This document shows, in pieces, positions 44,901-60,000 of a stretch of DNA of 64,000 nucleotides. This stretch comes from Stomoxys calcitrans (Eukaryota > Arthropoda > Insecta > Diptera > Muscidae). A program made the position numbers and the translations under genes. Numbering within the stretch: the first letter of the stretch is position 1; each line of letters starts with the position of its first letter. A model generated the notes under the pieces. That model searched no databases. It saw only the letters and a program-made list of their open reading frames with translations, and was not told the origin of the DNA. The stretch spans positions 48,201,169 through 48,265,168 of the forward strand of contig NC_081554.1 in the NCBI RefSeq assembly GCF_963082655.1, written 5' to 3'.

Positions 44901-47900
44901 GACATCAATTATGCGATTTTGAGCTTGTTTTTTGAGGAATCAACACCGGAGTTGCGCTAAACATAATTTTTCGCCATTAACTTCAATGCTGCATGGCCAA
45001 CTCAAAAAATTTTTTCTCATCAAAAATTGAAAATTTTGGAAAGGTTACCCCCTTTGCTAAAAAAATGGGAAAAAAATGAAATGTTACATTTTAAGGAATT
45101 TTGGTTATTTTACGATTCAGCTTCGAATTTCGAACTGCGGAATGCTTTGAAATTTTCTATATTCGAAAAAATGAAGGAGTTACAGCGTTTTTTAACTTAA
45201 AAAACGATTTTGAAAATTTTAGGTCCAAAATAAAACTATTTTGAGGATTTTTTATAGAAAACTTAAGAGTATTGCAACAACCAGCACCATTATGGAAAGA
45301 GCTTTTCTTCAGGAATCCAATGGTGCTTTCAGAATTACGGAGATCGAAAATCTGGGGAAGTTACACCAATTTCGACCTAAAATGGACTTGTTTTTTACAT
45401 ATTTTGGACATCAATTATGCTATTGTGAGCTTGTTTTTTGAGGAATCAATACCGGAGTTGCGCTAAACATAATTTTTCGCCATTAACTTCAATGCTGCAT
45501 GGCCAACTCAAAAAATTTTTTCTCATCAAAAATTGAAAATTTTGGAAAGGTTACCCCCTTTGCCAGAAAAATGGGGAAAAAATGAAATGTTACATTTTAA
45601 GGAATTTTGGTTATTTTACGATTCAGCTTCGAATTTCGAACTGCGGAATGCTTTGAAATTTTCTATATTCGAAAAAATGAAGGAGTTACAGCGTTTTTTA
45701 ACTTAAAAAACGATTTTGATAATATTGGGCCCAAAATAAAACTATTTTAAGGATTTTTTATAAAAAACTTAGGAGCATTGCTACACCCAGCACCATTAAG
45801 GAAAGAGCTTTTCTTCAGGACTCCAATGGTGCTTTCAGAATTACGAAGATCGAAAATCTGAGGAAGTTACAGCAATTTCGACCTAAAATGGACTTGTTTT
45901 TACATATTTTGGACATCAATTATGCGATTTTGAGCTTGTTTTTTGAGGAATCAATACCGGAGTTGCGCTAAACATAATTTTTCGCCATTAACTTCAATGC
46001 TGCATGGCCAACTCAAAAAATTTTTTCTCATCAAAAATTGAAAATTTTGGAAAGGTTACCCCCTTTGCCAGAAAAATGGGGAAAAAATGAAATGTTACAT
46101 TTTAAGGAATTTTGGTTATTTTACGATTCAGCTTCGAATTTCGAACTGCGGAATGCTTTGAAATTTTCTATATTCGAAAAAATGAAGGAGTTACAGCGTT
46201 TTTTAACTTAAAAAACGATTTTGAAAATTTTAGGTCCAAAATAAAACTATTTTGAGGATTTTTTATAGAAAACTTAAGAGTATTGCAACAACCAGCACCA
46301 TTATGGAAAGAGCTTTTCTTCAGGAATCCAATGGTGCTTTCAGAATTACGGAGATCGAAAATCTGGGGAAGTTACAGCAATTTCGACCTAAAATGGACTT
46401 GTTTTTTACATATTTTGGACATCAATTATGCGATTTTGAGCTTGTTTTTTGAGGAATCAATACCGGAGTTGCGCTAAACATAACTTTTCGCCATTAACTT
46501 CAATGCTGCATGGCCAACTCAAAAAATTTTTTCTCATCAAAAATTGAAAATTTTGGAAAGGTTACCCCCTTTGCTAAATAAATGGGAAAAAAATGAAATG
46601 TTACATTTTAAGGAATTTTAGTTATTTTACGATTCAGCTTCGAATTTCGAACTGCGGAATGCTTTGAAATTTTCTATATTCGAAAAAATGAAGGAGTTAC
46701 AGCGTTTTTAAACTTAGAAAACGATTTTGATAATATTGGGCCCAAAATAAATCGATTTTGAGGATTTTTTTATAGAAATTCTGGCAGCATTGCTACACCC
46801 AGCACCATTAAGGAAACAGCTTTTCTTCAGGAATACAATGGTATTTTCAGAATTACGGAGATCGAAAATCTGGGGAAGTTACAGCAATTTCGACCTAAAA
46901 TGGACTTGTTTTTTACATATTTTGGACATCAATTATGCGATTTTGAGCTTGTTTTTTGAGGAATCAATACCGGAGTTGCGCTAAACATAATTTTTCGCCA
47001 TTAACTTCGATGCTGCATGGCCAACTCAAAAATTTTTTCTCATCAAAAATTGAAAATTTTGGAAAGGTTACCCCCTTTGCTAAAAAAAATGGGAAAAAAA
47101 TGAAATGTTACATTTTAAGGAATTTTGGTTATTTTACGATTCAGCTTCGAATTTCGAACTGCGGAATGCTTTGAAATTTTCTATATTCGAAAAAATGAAG
47201 GAGTTACAGCGTTTTTTAACTTGAAAAACGATTTTGAAAATTTTAGGTCCAAAACAAAACTATTTTGAGGATTTTTTATAGAAAACTTAAGAGTATTGCA
47301 ACAACCAGCACCATTATGGAAAGAGCTTTTCTTCAGGAATCCAATGGTATTTTCAGAATTACGGAGATCGAAAATCTGGGGAAGTTACACCAATTTCGAC
47401 CTAAAATGGACTTGTTTTTTACATATTTTGGACATCAATTATGCTATTTTGAGCTTGTTTTTTGAGGAATCAATACCGGAGTTGCGCTAAACATAATTTT
47501 TCGCCATTAACTTCAATGCTGCATGGCCAACTCAAAAAATTGTTTCTCATCAAAAATTGAAAATTTTGGAAAGGTTACCCCCTTTGCCAGAAATATGGGG
47601 AAAAAATGAAATGTTACATTTTAAGGAATTTTGGTTATTTTACGATTCAGCTTCGAATTTCGAACTGCGGAATGCTTTGAAATTTTCTATATTCGAAAAA
47701 ATGAAGAAGTTACAGCGTTTTTTAACTTAAAAAACGATTTTGATAATATTGGGCCCAAAATAAAACTATTTTAAGGATTTTTTATAAAAAACTTAGGAGC
47801 ATTGCTACACCCAGCACCATTAAGGAAAGAGCTTTTCTTCAGGACTCCAATGGTGCTTTCAGAATTACGAAGATCGAAAATCTGAGGAAGTTACAGCAAT

Positions 47901-50804
47901 TTCGACCTAAAATGGACTTGTTTTTTACATATTTTGGACATCAATTATGCGATTTTGAGCTTGTTTTTTGAGGAATCAACACCGGAGTTGCGCTAAACAT
48001 AATTTTTCGCCATTAACTTCAATGCTGCATGGCCAACTCAAAAAATTTTTTCTCATCAAAAATTGAAAATTTTGGAAAGGTTACCCCCTTTGCTAAAAAA
48101 ATGGGAAAAAAATGAAATGTTACATTTTAAGGAATTTTGGTTATTTTACGATTCAGCTTCGAATTTCGAACTGCGGAATGCTTTGAAATTTTCTATATTC
48201 GAAAAAATGAAGGAGTTACAGCGTTTTTTAACTTAAAAAACGATTTTGAAAATTTTAGGTCCAAAATAAAACTATTTTGAGGATTTTTTACAGAAAACTT
48301 AAGAGTATTGCAACAACCAGCACCATTAAGGAAACAGCTTTTCTTCAGGAATACAATGGTATTTTCAGAATTACGGAGATCGAAAATCTGGGGAAGTTAC
48401 AGCAATTTCGACCTAAAATGGACTTGTTTTTTACATATTTTGGACATCAATTATGCGATTTTGAGCTTGTTTTTTGAGGAATCAATACCGGAGTTGCGCT
48501 AAACATAATTTTTCGCCATTAACTTCGATGCTGCATGGCCAACTCAAAAATTTTTTCTCATCAAAAATTGAAAATTTTGGAAAGGTTACCCCCTTTGCTA
48601 AAAAAATGGGAAAAAAATGAAATGTTACATTTTAAGGAATTTTGGTTATTTTACGATTCAGCTTCGAATTTCGAACTGCGGAATGCTTTGAAATTTTCTA
48701 TATTCGAAAAAATGAAGGAGTTACAGCGTTTTTTAACTTGAAAAACGATTTTGAAAATTTTAGGTCCAAAACAAAACTATTTTGAGGATTTTTTATAGAA
48801 AACTTAAGAGTATTGCAACAACCAGCACCATTATGGAAAGAGCTTTTCTTCAGGAATCCAATGGTATTTTCAGAATTACGGAGATCGAAAATCTGGGGAA
48901 GTTACACCAATTTCGACCTAAAATGGACTTGTTTTTTACATATTTTGGACATCAATTATGCTATTTTGAGCTTGTTTTTTGAGGAATCAATACCGGAGTT
49001 GCGCTAAACATAATTTTTCGCCATTAACTTCAATGCTGCATGGCCAACTCAAAAATTGTTTCTCATCAAAAATTGAAAATTTTGGAAAGGTTACCCCCTT
49101 TGCCAGAAATATGGGGAAAAAATGAAATGTTACATTTTAAGGAATTTTGGTTATTTTACGATTCAGCTTCGAATTTCGAACTGCGGAATGCTTTGAAATT
49201 TTCTATATTCGAAAAAATGAAGAAGTTACAGCGTTTTTTAACTTAAAAAACGATTTTGATAATATTGGGCCCAAAATAAAACTATTTTAAGGATTTTTTA
49301 TAAAAAACTTAGGAGCATTGCTACACCCAGCACCATTAAGGAAAGAGCTTTTCTTCAGGACTCCAATGGTGCTTTCAGAATTACGAAGATCGAAAATCTG
49401 AGGAAGTTACAGCAATTTCGACCTAAAATGGACTTGTTTTTTACATATTTTGGACATCAATTATGCGATTTTGAGCTTGTTTTTTGAGGAATCAACACCG
49501 GAGTTGCGCTAAACATAATTTTTCGCCATTAACTTCAATGCTGCATGGCCAACTCAAAAAATTTTTTCTCATCAAAAATTGAAAATTTTGGAAAGGTTAC
49601 CCCCTTTGCTAAAAAAATGGGAAAAAAATGAAATGTTACATTTTAAGGAATTTTGGTTATTTTACGATTCAGCTTCGAATTTCGAACTGCGGAATGCTTT
49701 GAAATTTTCTATATTCGAAAAAATGAAGGAGTTACAGCGTTTTTTAACTTAAAAAACGATTTTGAAAATTTTAGGTCCAAAATAAAACTATTTTGAGGAT
49801 TTTTTACAGAAAACTTAAGAGTATTGCAACAACCAGCACCATTATGGAAAGAGCTTTTCTTCAGGAATCCAATGGTGCTTTCAGAATTACGGAGATCGAA
49901 AATCTGGGGAAGTTACAGCAATTTCGACCTAAAATGGACTTGTTTTTTACATATTTTGGACATCAATTATGCGATTTTGAGCTTGTTTTTTGAGGAATCA
50001 ATACCGGAGTTGCGCTAAACATAACTTTTCGCCATTAACTTCAATGCTGCATGGCCAACTCAAAAATTTTTTTCTCATCAAAAATTGAAAATTTTGGAAA
50101 GGTTACCCCCTTTGCTAAAAAAATGGGAAAAAAGTGAAATGTTACATTTTAAGGAATTTTGGTTATTTTACGATTCAGCTTCGAATTTCGAACTGCGGAA
50201 TGCTTTGAAATTTTCTATATTCGAAAAAATGAAGGAGTTACAGCGTTTTTTAACTTAAAAAACGATTTTGAAAATTTTAGGTCCAAAACAAAACTATTTT
50301 GAGGATTTTTTATAGAAAACTTAAGAGTATTGCAACAACCAGCACCATTATGGAAAGAGCTTTTCTTCAGGAATCCAATGGTATTTTCAGAATTACGGAG
50401 ATCGAAAATCTGGGGAAGTTACAGCAATTTCGACCTAAAATGGACTTGTTTTTTACATATTTTGGACATCAATTATGCGATTTTGAGCTTGTTTTTTGAG
50501 GAATCAATACCGGAGTTGCGCTAAACATAATTTTTCGCCATTAACTTCAATGCTGCATGGCCAACTCAAAAAATTTTTTCTCATCAAAAATTCAAAATTT
50601 TGGAAAGGTTACCCCCTTTGCTAAAAAAATGGGAAAAAAATGAAATGTTACATTTTAAGGAATTTTGGTTATTTTACGATTCAGCTTCGAATTTCGAACT
50701 GCGGAATGCTTTGAAATTTTCTATATTCGAAAAAATGAAGGAGTTACAGCGTTTTTTAACTTAAAAAACTATTTTGAAAATTTTAGGTCCAAAATAAAAC
50801 TATT

Positions 50805-53800
50805 TTGAGGATTTTTTACAGAAAACTTAAGAGTATTGCAACAACCAGCACCATTATGGAAAGAGCTTTTCTTCAGGAATCCAATGGTGCTTTCAGAATT
50901 ACGGAGATCGAAAATCTGGGGAAGTTACAGCAATTTCGACCTAAAATGGACTTGTTTTTTACATATTTTGGACATCAATTATGCGATTTTGAGCTTGTTT
51001 TTTGAGGAATCAATACCGGAGTTGCGCTAAACATAACTTTTCGCCATTAACTTCAATGCTGCATGGCCAACTCAAAAATTTTTTTCTCATCAAAAATTGA
51101 AAATTTTGGAAAGGTTACCCCCTTTGCTAGAAAAATGGGAAAAAAGTGAAATGTTACATTTTAAGGAATTTTGGTTATTTTACGATTCAGCTTCGAATTT
51201 CGAACTGCGGAATGCTTTGAAATTTTCTATATTCGAAAAAATGAAGGAGTTACAGCGTTTTTTAACTTAAAAAACGATTTTGAAAATTTTAGGTCCAAAA
51301 TAAAACTATTTTGAGGATTTTTTACAGAAAACTTAAGAGTATTGCAACAACCAGCACCATTATGGAAAGAGCTTTTCTTCAGGAATCCAATGGTGCTTTC
51401 AGAATTACGGAGATCGAAAATCTGGGGAAGTTACAGCAATTTCGATTTTTTATAGAAAACTTAAGAGTATTGCAACAACCAGCACCATTATGGAAAGAGC
51501 TTTTCTTCAGGAATCCAATGGTGCTTTCAGAATTACGGAGATCGAAAATCTGGGGAAGTTACAGCAATTTCGACCTAAAATGGACTTGTTTTTTATATAT
51601 TTTGGACATCAATTATGCGATTTTGAGCTTGTTTTTTGAGGAATCAATACCGGAGTTGCGCTAAACATAACTTTTCGCCATTAACTTCAATGCTGCATGG
51701 CCAACTCAAAAAATTTTTTCTCATCAAAAATTGAAAATTTTGGAAAGGTTACCCCCTTTGCTAAAAAAATGGGAAAAAAATGAAATGTTACATTTTAAGG
51801 AATTTTGGTTATTTTACGATTCAGCTTCGAATTTCGAACTGCGGAATGCTTTGAAATTTTCTATATTCGAAAAAATTAAGGAGTTACATAGTTTTTAAAC
51901 TTAAAAAACGATTTTGATAATATTGGGCCCAAAATAAATCGATTTTGAGGATTTTTTATAGAAATTCTGGCAGCATTGCTACACCCAGCACCATTAAGGA
52001 AACAGCTCTTCTTCAGGAATACAATGGTATTTTCAGAATTACGGAGATCGAAAATCTGGGGAAGTTACAGCAATTTCGACCTAAAATGGACTTGTTTTTT
52101 ACATATTTTGGACATCAATTATGCGATTTTGAGCTTGTTTTTTGAGGAATCAATACCGGAGTTGCGCTAAACATAACTTTTCGCCATTAACTTCAATGCT
52201 GCATGGCCAACTCAAAAATTTTTTTCTCATCAAAAATTGAAAATTTTGGAAAGGTTACCCCCTTTGCTAAAAAAATGGAAAAAAGTGAAATGTTACATTT
52301 TAAGGAATTTTGGTTATTTTACGATTCAGCTTCGAATTTCGAACTGCGGAATGCTTTGAAATTTTCTATATTCGAAAAAATGAAGGAGTTACAGCGTTTT
52401 TTAACTTAAAAAACTATTTTGAAAATTTTAGGTCCAAAATAAAACTATTTTGAGGATTTTTTACAGAAAACTTAAGAGTATTGCAACAACCAGCACCATT
52501 ATGGAAAGAGCTTTTCTTCAGGAATCCAATGGTGCTTTCAGAATTACGGAGATCGAAAATCTGGGGAAGTTACAGCAATTTCGACCTAAAATGGACTTGT
52601 TTTTTACATATTTTGGACATCAATTATGCGATTTTGAGCTTGTTTTTTGAGGAATCAATACCGGAGTTGCGCTAAACATAATTTTTCGCCATTAACTTCG
52701 ATGCTGCATGGCCAACTCAAAAATTTTTTCTCATCAAAAATTGAAAATTTTGGAAAGGTTACCCCCTTTGCTAGAAAAATGGGAAAAAAGTGAAATGTTA
52801 CATTTTAAGGAATTTTGGTTATTTTACGATTCAGCTTCGAATTTCGAACTGCGGAATGCTTTGAAATTTTCTATATTCGAAAAAATGAAGGAGTTACAGC
52901 GTTTTTTAACTTAAAAAACGATTTTGAAAATTTTAGGTCCAAAATAAAACTATTTTGAGGATTTTTTACAGAAAACTTAAGAGTATTGCAACAACCAGCA
53001 CCATTATGGAAAGAGCTTTTCTTCAGGAATCCAATGGTGCTTTCAGAATTACGGAGATCGAAAATCTGGGGAAGTTACAGCAATTTCGATTTTTTATAGA
53101 AAACTTAAGAGTATTGCAACAACCAGCACCATTATGGAAAGAGCTTTTCTTCAGGAATCCAATGGTGCTTTCAGAATTACGGAGATCGAAAATCTGGGGA
53201 AGTTACAGCAATTTCGACCTAAAATGGACTTGTTTTTTATATATTTTGGACATCAATTATGCGATTTTGAGCTTGTTTTTTGAGGAATCAATACCGGAGT
53301 TGCGCTAAACATAACTTTTCGCCATTAACTTCAATGCTGCATGGCCAACTCAAAAAATTGTTTCTCATCAAAAATTGAAAATTTTGGAAAGGTTACCCCC
53401 TTTGCTAAAAAAATGGGAAAAAAATGAAATGTTACATTTTAAGGAATTTTGGTTATTTTACGATTCAGCTTCGAATTTCGAACTGCGGAATGCTTTGAAA
53501 TTTTCTATATTCGAAAAAATTAAGGAGTTACATAGTTTTTAAACTTAAAAAACGATTTTGATAATATTGGGCCCAAAATAAATCGATTTTGAGGATTTTT
53601 TATAGAAATTCTGGCAGCATTGCTACACCCAGCACCATTAAGGAAACAGCTCTTCTTCAGGAATACAATGGTATTTTCAGAATTACGGAGATCGAAAATC
53701 TGGGGAAGTTACAGCAATTTCGACCTAAAATGGACTTGTTTTTTACATATTTTGGACATCAATTATGCGATTTTGAGCTTGTTTTTTGAGGAATCAATAC

Positions 53801-54094
53801 CGGAGTTGCGCTAAACATAACTTTTCGCCATTAACTTCAATGCTGCATGGCCAACTCAAAAAATTTTTTCTCATCAAAAATTGAAAATTTTGGAAAGGTT
53901 ACCCCCTTTGCTAAACAAATGGGGAAAAAATGAAATGTTACATTTTAAGGAATTTTGGTTATTTTACGATTCAGCTTCGAATTTCGAACTGCGGAATGCT
54001 TTGAAATTTTCTATATTCGAAAAAATGAAGGAGTTACAGCGTTTTTAAACTTAAAAAACGATTTTGATAATATTGGGCCCAAAATAAATCGATT
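50805..54094 (+). repeat. two copies of a ~1,645-bp three-monomer block
   Basis: Each block is K, K with a 128-base internal duplication, then N (50805-52449 and 52450-54094). The duplication restarts TTTTTTATAGAAAACTTAAG right after CAGCAATTTCGA. Sharing this rare event shows the block was copied as a unit. Confidence 0.85.
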
Positions 54095-57070
54095 TTGAGG
54101 ATTTTTTATAGAAATTCTGGCAGCATTGCTACATCCAGCACCATTAAGGAAACAGCTTTTCTTCAGGAATACAATGGTATTTTCAGAATTACGGAGATCG
54201 AAAATCTGAGGAAGTTACAGCAATTTCGACCTAAAATGGACTTGTTTTTTACATATTTTGGACATCAATTATGCGATTTTGAGCTTGTTTTTTGAGGAAT
54301 CAATACCGGAGTTGCGCTAAACATAATTTTTCGCCATTAACTTCAATGCTGCATGGCCAACTCAAAAAATTTTTTCTCATCAAAAATTGAAAATTTTGGA
54401 AAGGTTAAGGAATTTTGGTTATTTTACGATTCAGCTTCGAATTTCGAACTGCGGAATGCTTTGAAATTTTCTATATTCGAAAAAATGAAGGAGTTACAGC
54501 GTTTTTTAACTAAAAAAACGATTTTGAAAATTTTAGGTCCAAAATAAAACTATTTTGAGGTTTTTTATAGAAAAAATAAGAGTATTGCAACACCCAGCAC
54601 CATTAAGGAAAGAGCTTTTCTTCAGGAATCCAATGGTATTTTCAGAATTACGGAAATCGAAAATCTGGGGAAGTTACACCAATTTCGACCTAAAATGGAC
54701 TTGTTTTTTACATATTTTGGACATCAATTATGCTTTTTTGAGGAATCAATACCGGAGTTGCGCTAAACATAATTTTTCGCCATTAACTTCAATGCTGCAT
54801 GGCCAACTCAAAAAATTTTTTCTCATCAAAAATTTAAAATTTTGGAAAGGTTACCCCCTTTGCTAAAAAAATGGGAAAAAAATTAAATGTTACATTTTAA
54901 GGAATTTTGGTTATTTTACGATTCAGCTTCGAATTTCGAACTGCGGAATGCTTTGAAATTTTCTATATTCGAAAAAATGAAGGAGTTACAGCGTTTTTTA
55001 ACATAAAAAACGATTTTGATAATATTGGGCCCAAAATAAAACTTTTTTAAGGATTTTTTATAGAAAACTTAGGAGCATTGCTACACCCAGCACCATTAAG
55101 GAAAGAGCTTTTCTTCAGGACTCCAATGGTATTTTCAGAATTACGGAGATCGAAAATCTGAGGAAGTTACAGCAATTTCGACCTAAAATGGACTTGTTTT
55201 TTACATATTTTGGACATCAATTATGCGATTTTGAGCTTGTTTTTTGAGGAATCAATACCGGAGTTGCGCTAAACATAATTTTTCGCCATTAACTTCGATG
55301 CTGCATGGCCAACTCAAAAATTTTTTCTCATCAAAAATTGAAAATTTTGGAAAGGTTACCCCCTTTGCTAAAAAAAATGGGAAAAAAATGAAATGTTACA
55401 TTTTAAGGAATTTTGGTTATTTTACGATTCAGCTTCGAATTTCGAACTGCGGAATGCTTTGAAATTTTCTATATTCGAAAAAATGAAGGAGTTACAGCGT
55501 TTTTTAACTTAAAAAACGATTTTGAAAATTTTAGGTCCAAAATAAAACTATTTTGAGGATTTTTTATAGAAAACTTAAGAGTATTGCAACAACCAGCACC
55601 ATTATGGAAAGAGCTTTTCTTCAGGAATCCAATGGTGCTTTCAGAATTACGGAGATCGAAAATCTGGGGAAGTTACAGCAATTTCGACCTAAAATGGACT
55701 TGTTTTTTACATATTTTGGACATCAATTATGCGATTTTGAGCTTGTTTTTTGAGGAATCAATACCGGAGTTGCGCTAAACATAACTTTTCGCCATTAACT
55801 TCAATGCTGCATGGCCAACTCAAAAATTTTTTTCTCATCAAAAATTGAAAATTTTGGAAAGGTTACCCCCTTTGCTAAAAAAATGGGAAAAAAATGAAAT
55901 GTTACATTTTAAGGAATTTTGGTTATTTTACGATTCAGCTTCGAATTTCGAACTGCGGAATGCTTTGAAATTTTCTATATTCGAAAAAATGAAGGAGTTA
56001 CAGCGTTTTTTAACTTAAAAAACGATTTTGAAAATTTTAGGTCCAAAATAAAACTATTTTGAGGATTTTTTATAGAAAACTTAAGAGTATTGCAACAACC
56101 AGCACCATTATGGAAAGAGCTTTTCTTCAGGAATCCAATGGTGCTTTCAGAATTACGGAGATCGAAAATCTGGGGAAGTTACAGCAATTTCGACCTAAAA
56201 TGGACTTGTTTTTTACATATTTTGGACATCAATTATGCGATTTTGAGCTTGTTTTTTGAGGAATCAATACCGGAGTTGCGCTAAACATAACTTTTCGCCA
56301 TTAACTTCAATGCTGCATGGTCAACTCAAAAATTTTTTTCTCATCAAAAATTGAAAATTTTGGAAAGGTTACCCCCTTTGCTAAAAAAATGGGAAAAAAA
56401 TGAAATGTTACATTTTAAGGAATTTTGGTTATTTTACGATTCAGCTTCGAATTTCGAACTGCGGAATGCTTTGAAATTTTCTATATTCGAAAAAATGAAG
56501 GAGTTACAGCGTTTTTTAACTTAAAAAACGATTTTGAAAATTTTAGGTCCAAAATAAAACTATTTTGAGGATTTTTTATAGAAAACTTAAGAGTATTGCA
56601 ACAACCAGCACCATTATGGAAAGAGCTTTTCTTCAGGAATCCAATGGTGCTTTCAGAATTACGGAGATCGAAAATCTGAGGAAGTTACAGCAATTTCGAC
56701 CTAAAATGGACTTGTTTTTTACATATTTTGGACATCAATTATGCGATTTTGAGCTTGTTTTTTGAGGAATCAATACCGGAGTTGCGCTAAACATAATTTT
56801 TCGCCATTAACTTCAATGCTGCATGGCCAACTCAAAAAATTTTTTCTCATCAAAAATTTAAAATTTTGGAAAGGTTACCCCCTTTGCTAAAAAAATGGGA
56901 AAAAAATTAAATGTTACATTTTAAGGAATTTTGGTTATTTTACGATTCAGCTTCGAATTTCGAACTGCGGAATGCTTTGAAATTTTCTATATTCGAAAAA
57001 ATGAAGGAGTTACAGCGTTTTTTAACATAAAAAACGATTTTGATAATATTGGGCCCAAAATAAAACTTTT

Positions 57071-60000
57071 TTAAGGATTTTTTATAGAAAACTTAGGAGC
57101 ATTGCTACACCCAGCACCATTAAGGAAAGAGCTTTTCTTCAGGACTCCAATGGTGCTTTCAGAATTACGGAAATCGAAAATCTGAGGAAGTTACAGCAAT
57201 TTCGACCTAAAATGGACTTGTTTTTTACATATTTTGGACATCAATTATGCGATTTTTAGCTTGTTTTTTGAGGAATCCACACCGGAGTTGCGTTAAACAT
57301 CATTTTTCGCCATAAAATTCAATGCTGCATGGCCAACACAAAACAATTTTTCCCATCAAAAATTGAAAATTTTGGAAAGGTTACCCCCTTTGCTAAAAAA
57401 ATGGGAAAAAAATGAAATGTTACATTTTAAGGAATTTTGGTTATTTTACGATTCAGCTTCGAATTTCGAACTGCGGAATGCTTTGAAATTTTCTATATTC
57501 GAAAAAATGAAGGAGTTACAGCGTTTTTAAACTTAAAAAACGATTTTGATAATATTGGGCCCAAAATAAATCGATTTTGAGGATTTTTTATAGAAATTCT
57601 GGCAGCATTGCTACACCCAGCACCATTAAGGAAACAGCTTTTCTTCAGGAATACAATGGTATTTTCAGAATTACGGAGATCGAAAATCTGAGGAAGTTAC
57701 AGCAATTTCGACCTAAAATGGACTTGTTTTTTACATATTTTGGACATCAATTATGCGATTTTGAGCTTGTTTTTTGAGGAATCAATACCGGAGTTGCGCT
57801 AAACATAATTTTTCGCCATTAACTTCGATGCTGCATGGCCAACTCAAAAATTTTTTCTCATCAAAAATTGAAAATTTTGGAAAGGTTACCCCCTTTGCTA
57901 AAAAAAATGGGAAAAAAATGAAATGTTACATTTTAAGGAATTTTGGTTATTTTACGATTCAGCTTCGAATTTCGAACTGCGGAATGCTTTGAAATTTTCT
58001 ATATTCGAAAAAATGAAGGAGTTACAGCGTTTTTTAACTTAAAAAACGATTTTGAAAATTTTAGGTCCAAAATAAAACTATTTTGAGGATTTTTTATAGA
58101 AAACTTAAGAGTATTGCAACAACCAGCACCATTATGGAAAGAGCTTTTCTTCAGGAATCCAATGGTGCTTTCAGAATTACGGAGATCGAAAATCTGGGGA
58201 AGTTACAGCAATTTCGACCTAAAATGGACTTGTTTTTTACATATTTTGGACATCAATTATGCGATTTTGAGCTTGTTTTTTGAGGAATCAATACCGGAGT
58301 TGCGCTAAACATAACTTTTCGCCATTAACTTCAATGCTGCATGGCCAACTCAAAAATTTTTTTCTCATCAAAAATTGAAAATTTTGGAAAGGTTACCCCC
58401 TTTGCTAAAAAAATGGGAAAAAAGTGAAATGTTACATTTTAAGGAATTTTGGTTATTTTACGATTCAGCTTCGAATTTCGAACTGCGGAATGCTTTGAAA
58501 TTTTCTATATTCGAAAAAATGAAGGAGTTACAGCGTTTTTTAACTTAAAAAACGATTTTGAAAATTTTAGGTCCAAAATAAAACTATTTTGAGGATTTTT
58601 TATAGAAAACTTAAGAGTATTGCAACAACCAGCACCATTATGGAAAGAGCTTTTCTTCAGGAATCCAATGGTGCTTTCAGAATTACGGAGATCGAAAATC
58701 TGAGGAAGTTACAGCAATTTCGACCTAAAATGGACTTGTTTTTTACATATTTTGGACATCAATTATGCGATTTTGAGCTTGTTTTTTGAGGAATCAACAC
58801 CGGAGTTGCGCTAAACATAATTTTTCGCCATTAACTTCAATGCTGCATGGCCAACTCAAAAAATTTTTTCTCATCAAAAATTGAAAATTTTGGAAAGGTT
58901 ACCCCCTTTGCTAAAAAAATGGGAAAAAAATTAAATGTTACATTTTAAGGAATTTTGGTTATTTTACGATTCAGCTTCGAATTTCGAACTGCGGAATGCT
59001 TTGAAATTTTCTATATTCGAAAAAATGAAGGAGTTACAGCGTTTTTTAACTTAAAAAACGATTTTGATAATATTGGGCCCAAAATAAAACTATTTTGAGG
59101 ATTTTTTATAGAAAACTTAGGAGCATTGCTACACCCAGCACCATTAAGGAAAGAGCTTTTCTTCAGGACTCCAATGGTGCTTTCAGAATTACGGAGATCG
59201 AAAATCTGGGGAAGTTACAGCAATTTCGACCTAAAATGGACTTGTTTTTTACATATTTTGGACATCAATTATGCGATTTTTAGCTTGTTTTTTGAGGAAT
59301 CCACACCGGAGTTGCGTTAAACATCATTTTTCGCCATAAAATTCAATGCTGCATGGCCAACACAAAACAATTTTTCCCATCAAAAATTGAAAATTTTGGA
59401 AAGGTTACCCCCTTTGCTAAAAAAATGGGAAAAAAATGAAATGTTACATTTTAAGGAATTTTGGTTATTTTACGATTCAGCTTCGAATTTCGAACTGCGG
59501 AATGCTTTGAAATTTTCTATATTCGAAAAAATGAAGGAGTTACAGCGTTTTTAAACTTAAAAAACGATTTTGATAATATTGGGCCCAAAATAAATCGATT
59601 TTGAGGATTTTTTATAGAAATTCTGGCAGCATTGCTACACCCAGCACCATTAAGGAAACAGCTTTTCTTCAGGAATACAATGGTATTTTCAGAATTACGG
59701 AGATCGAAAATCTGGGGAAGTTACAGCAATTTCGACCTAAAATGGACTTGTTTTTTACATATTTTGGACATCAATTATGCGATTTTGAGCTTGTTTTTTG
59801 AGGAATCAACGCCGGAGTTGCGCTAAACATAATTTTTCGCCATGAACTTCAATACTGCATGGCCAACTCAAAAATTTTTTTCTCATCAAAAATTGAAAAT
59901 TCTGGAAAGGTTACCCCCTTTGCTAAAAAAATGGGAAAAAAATGAAATGTTACATTTTAAGGAATTTTGGTTATTTTACGATTCAGCTTCGAATTTCGAA

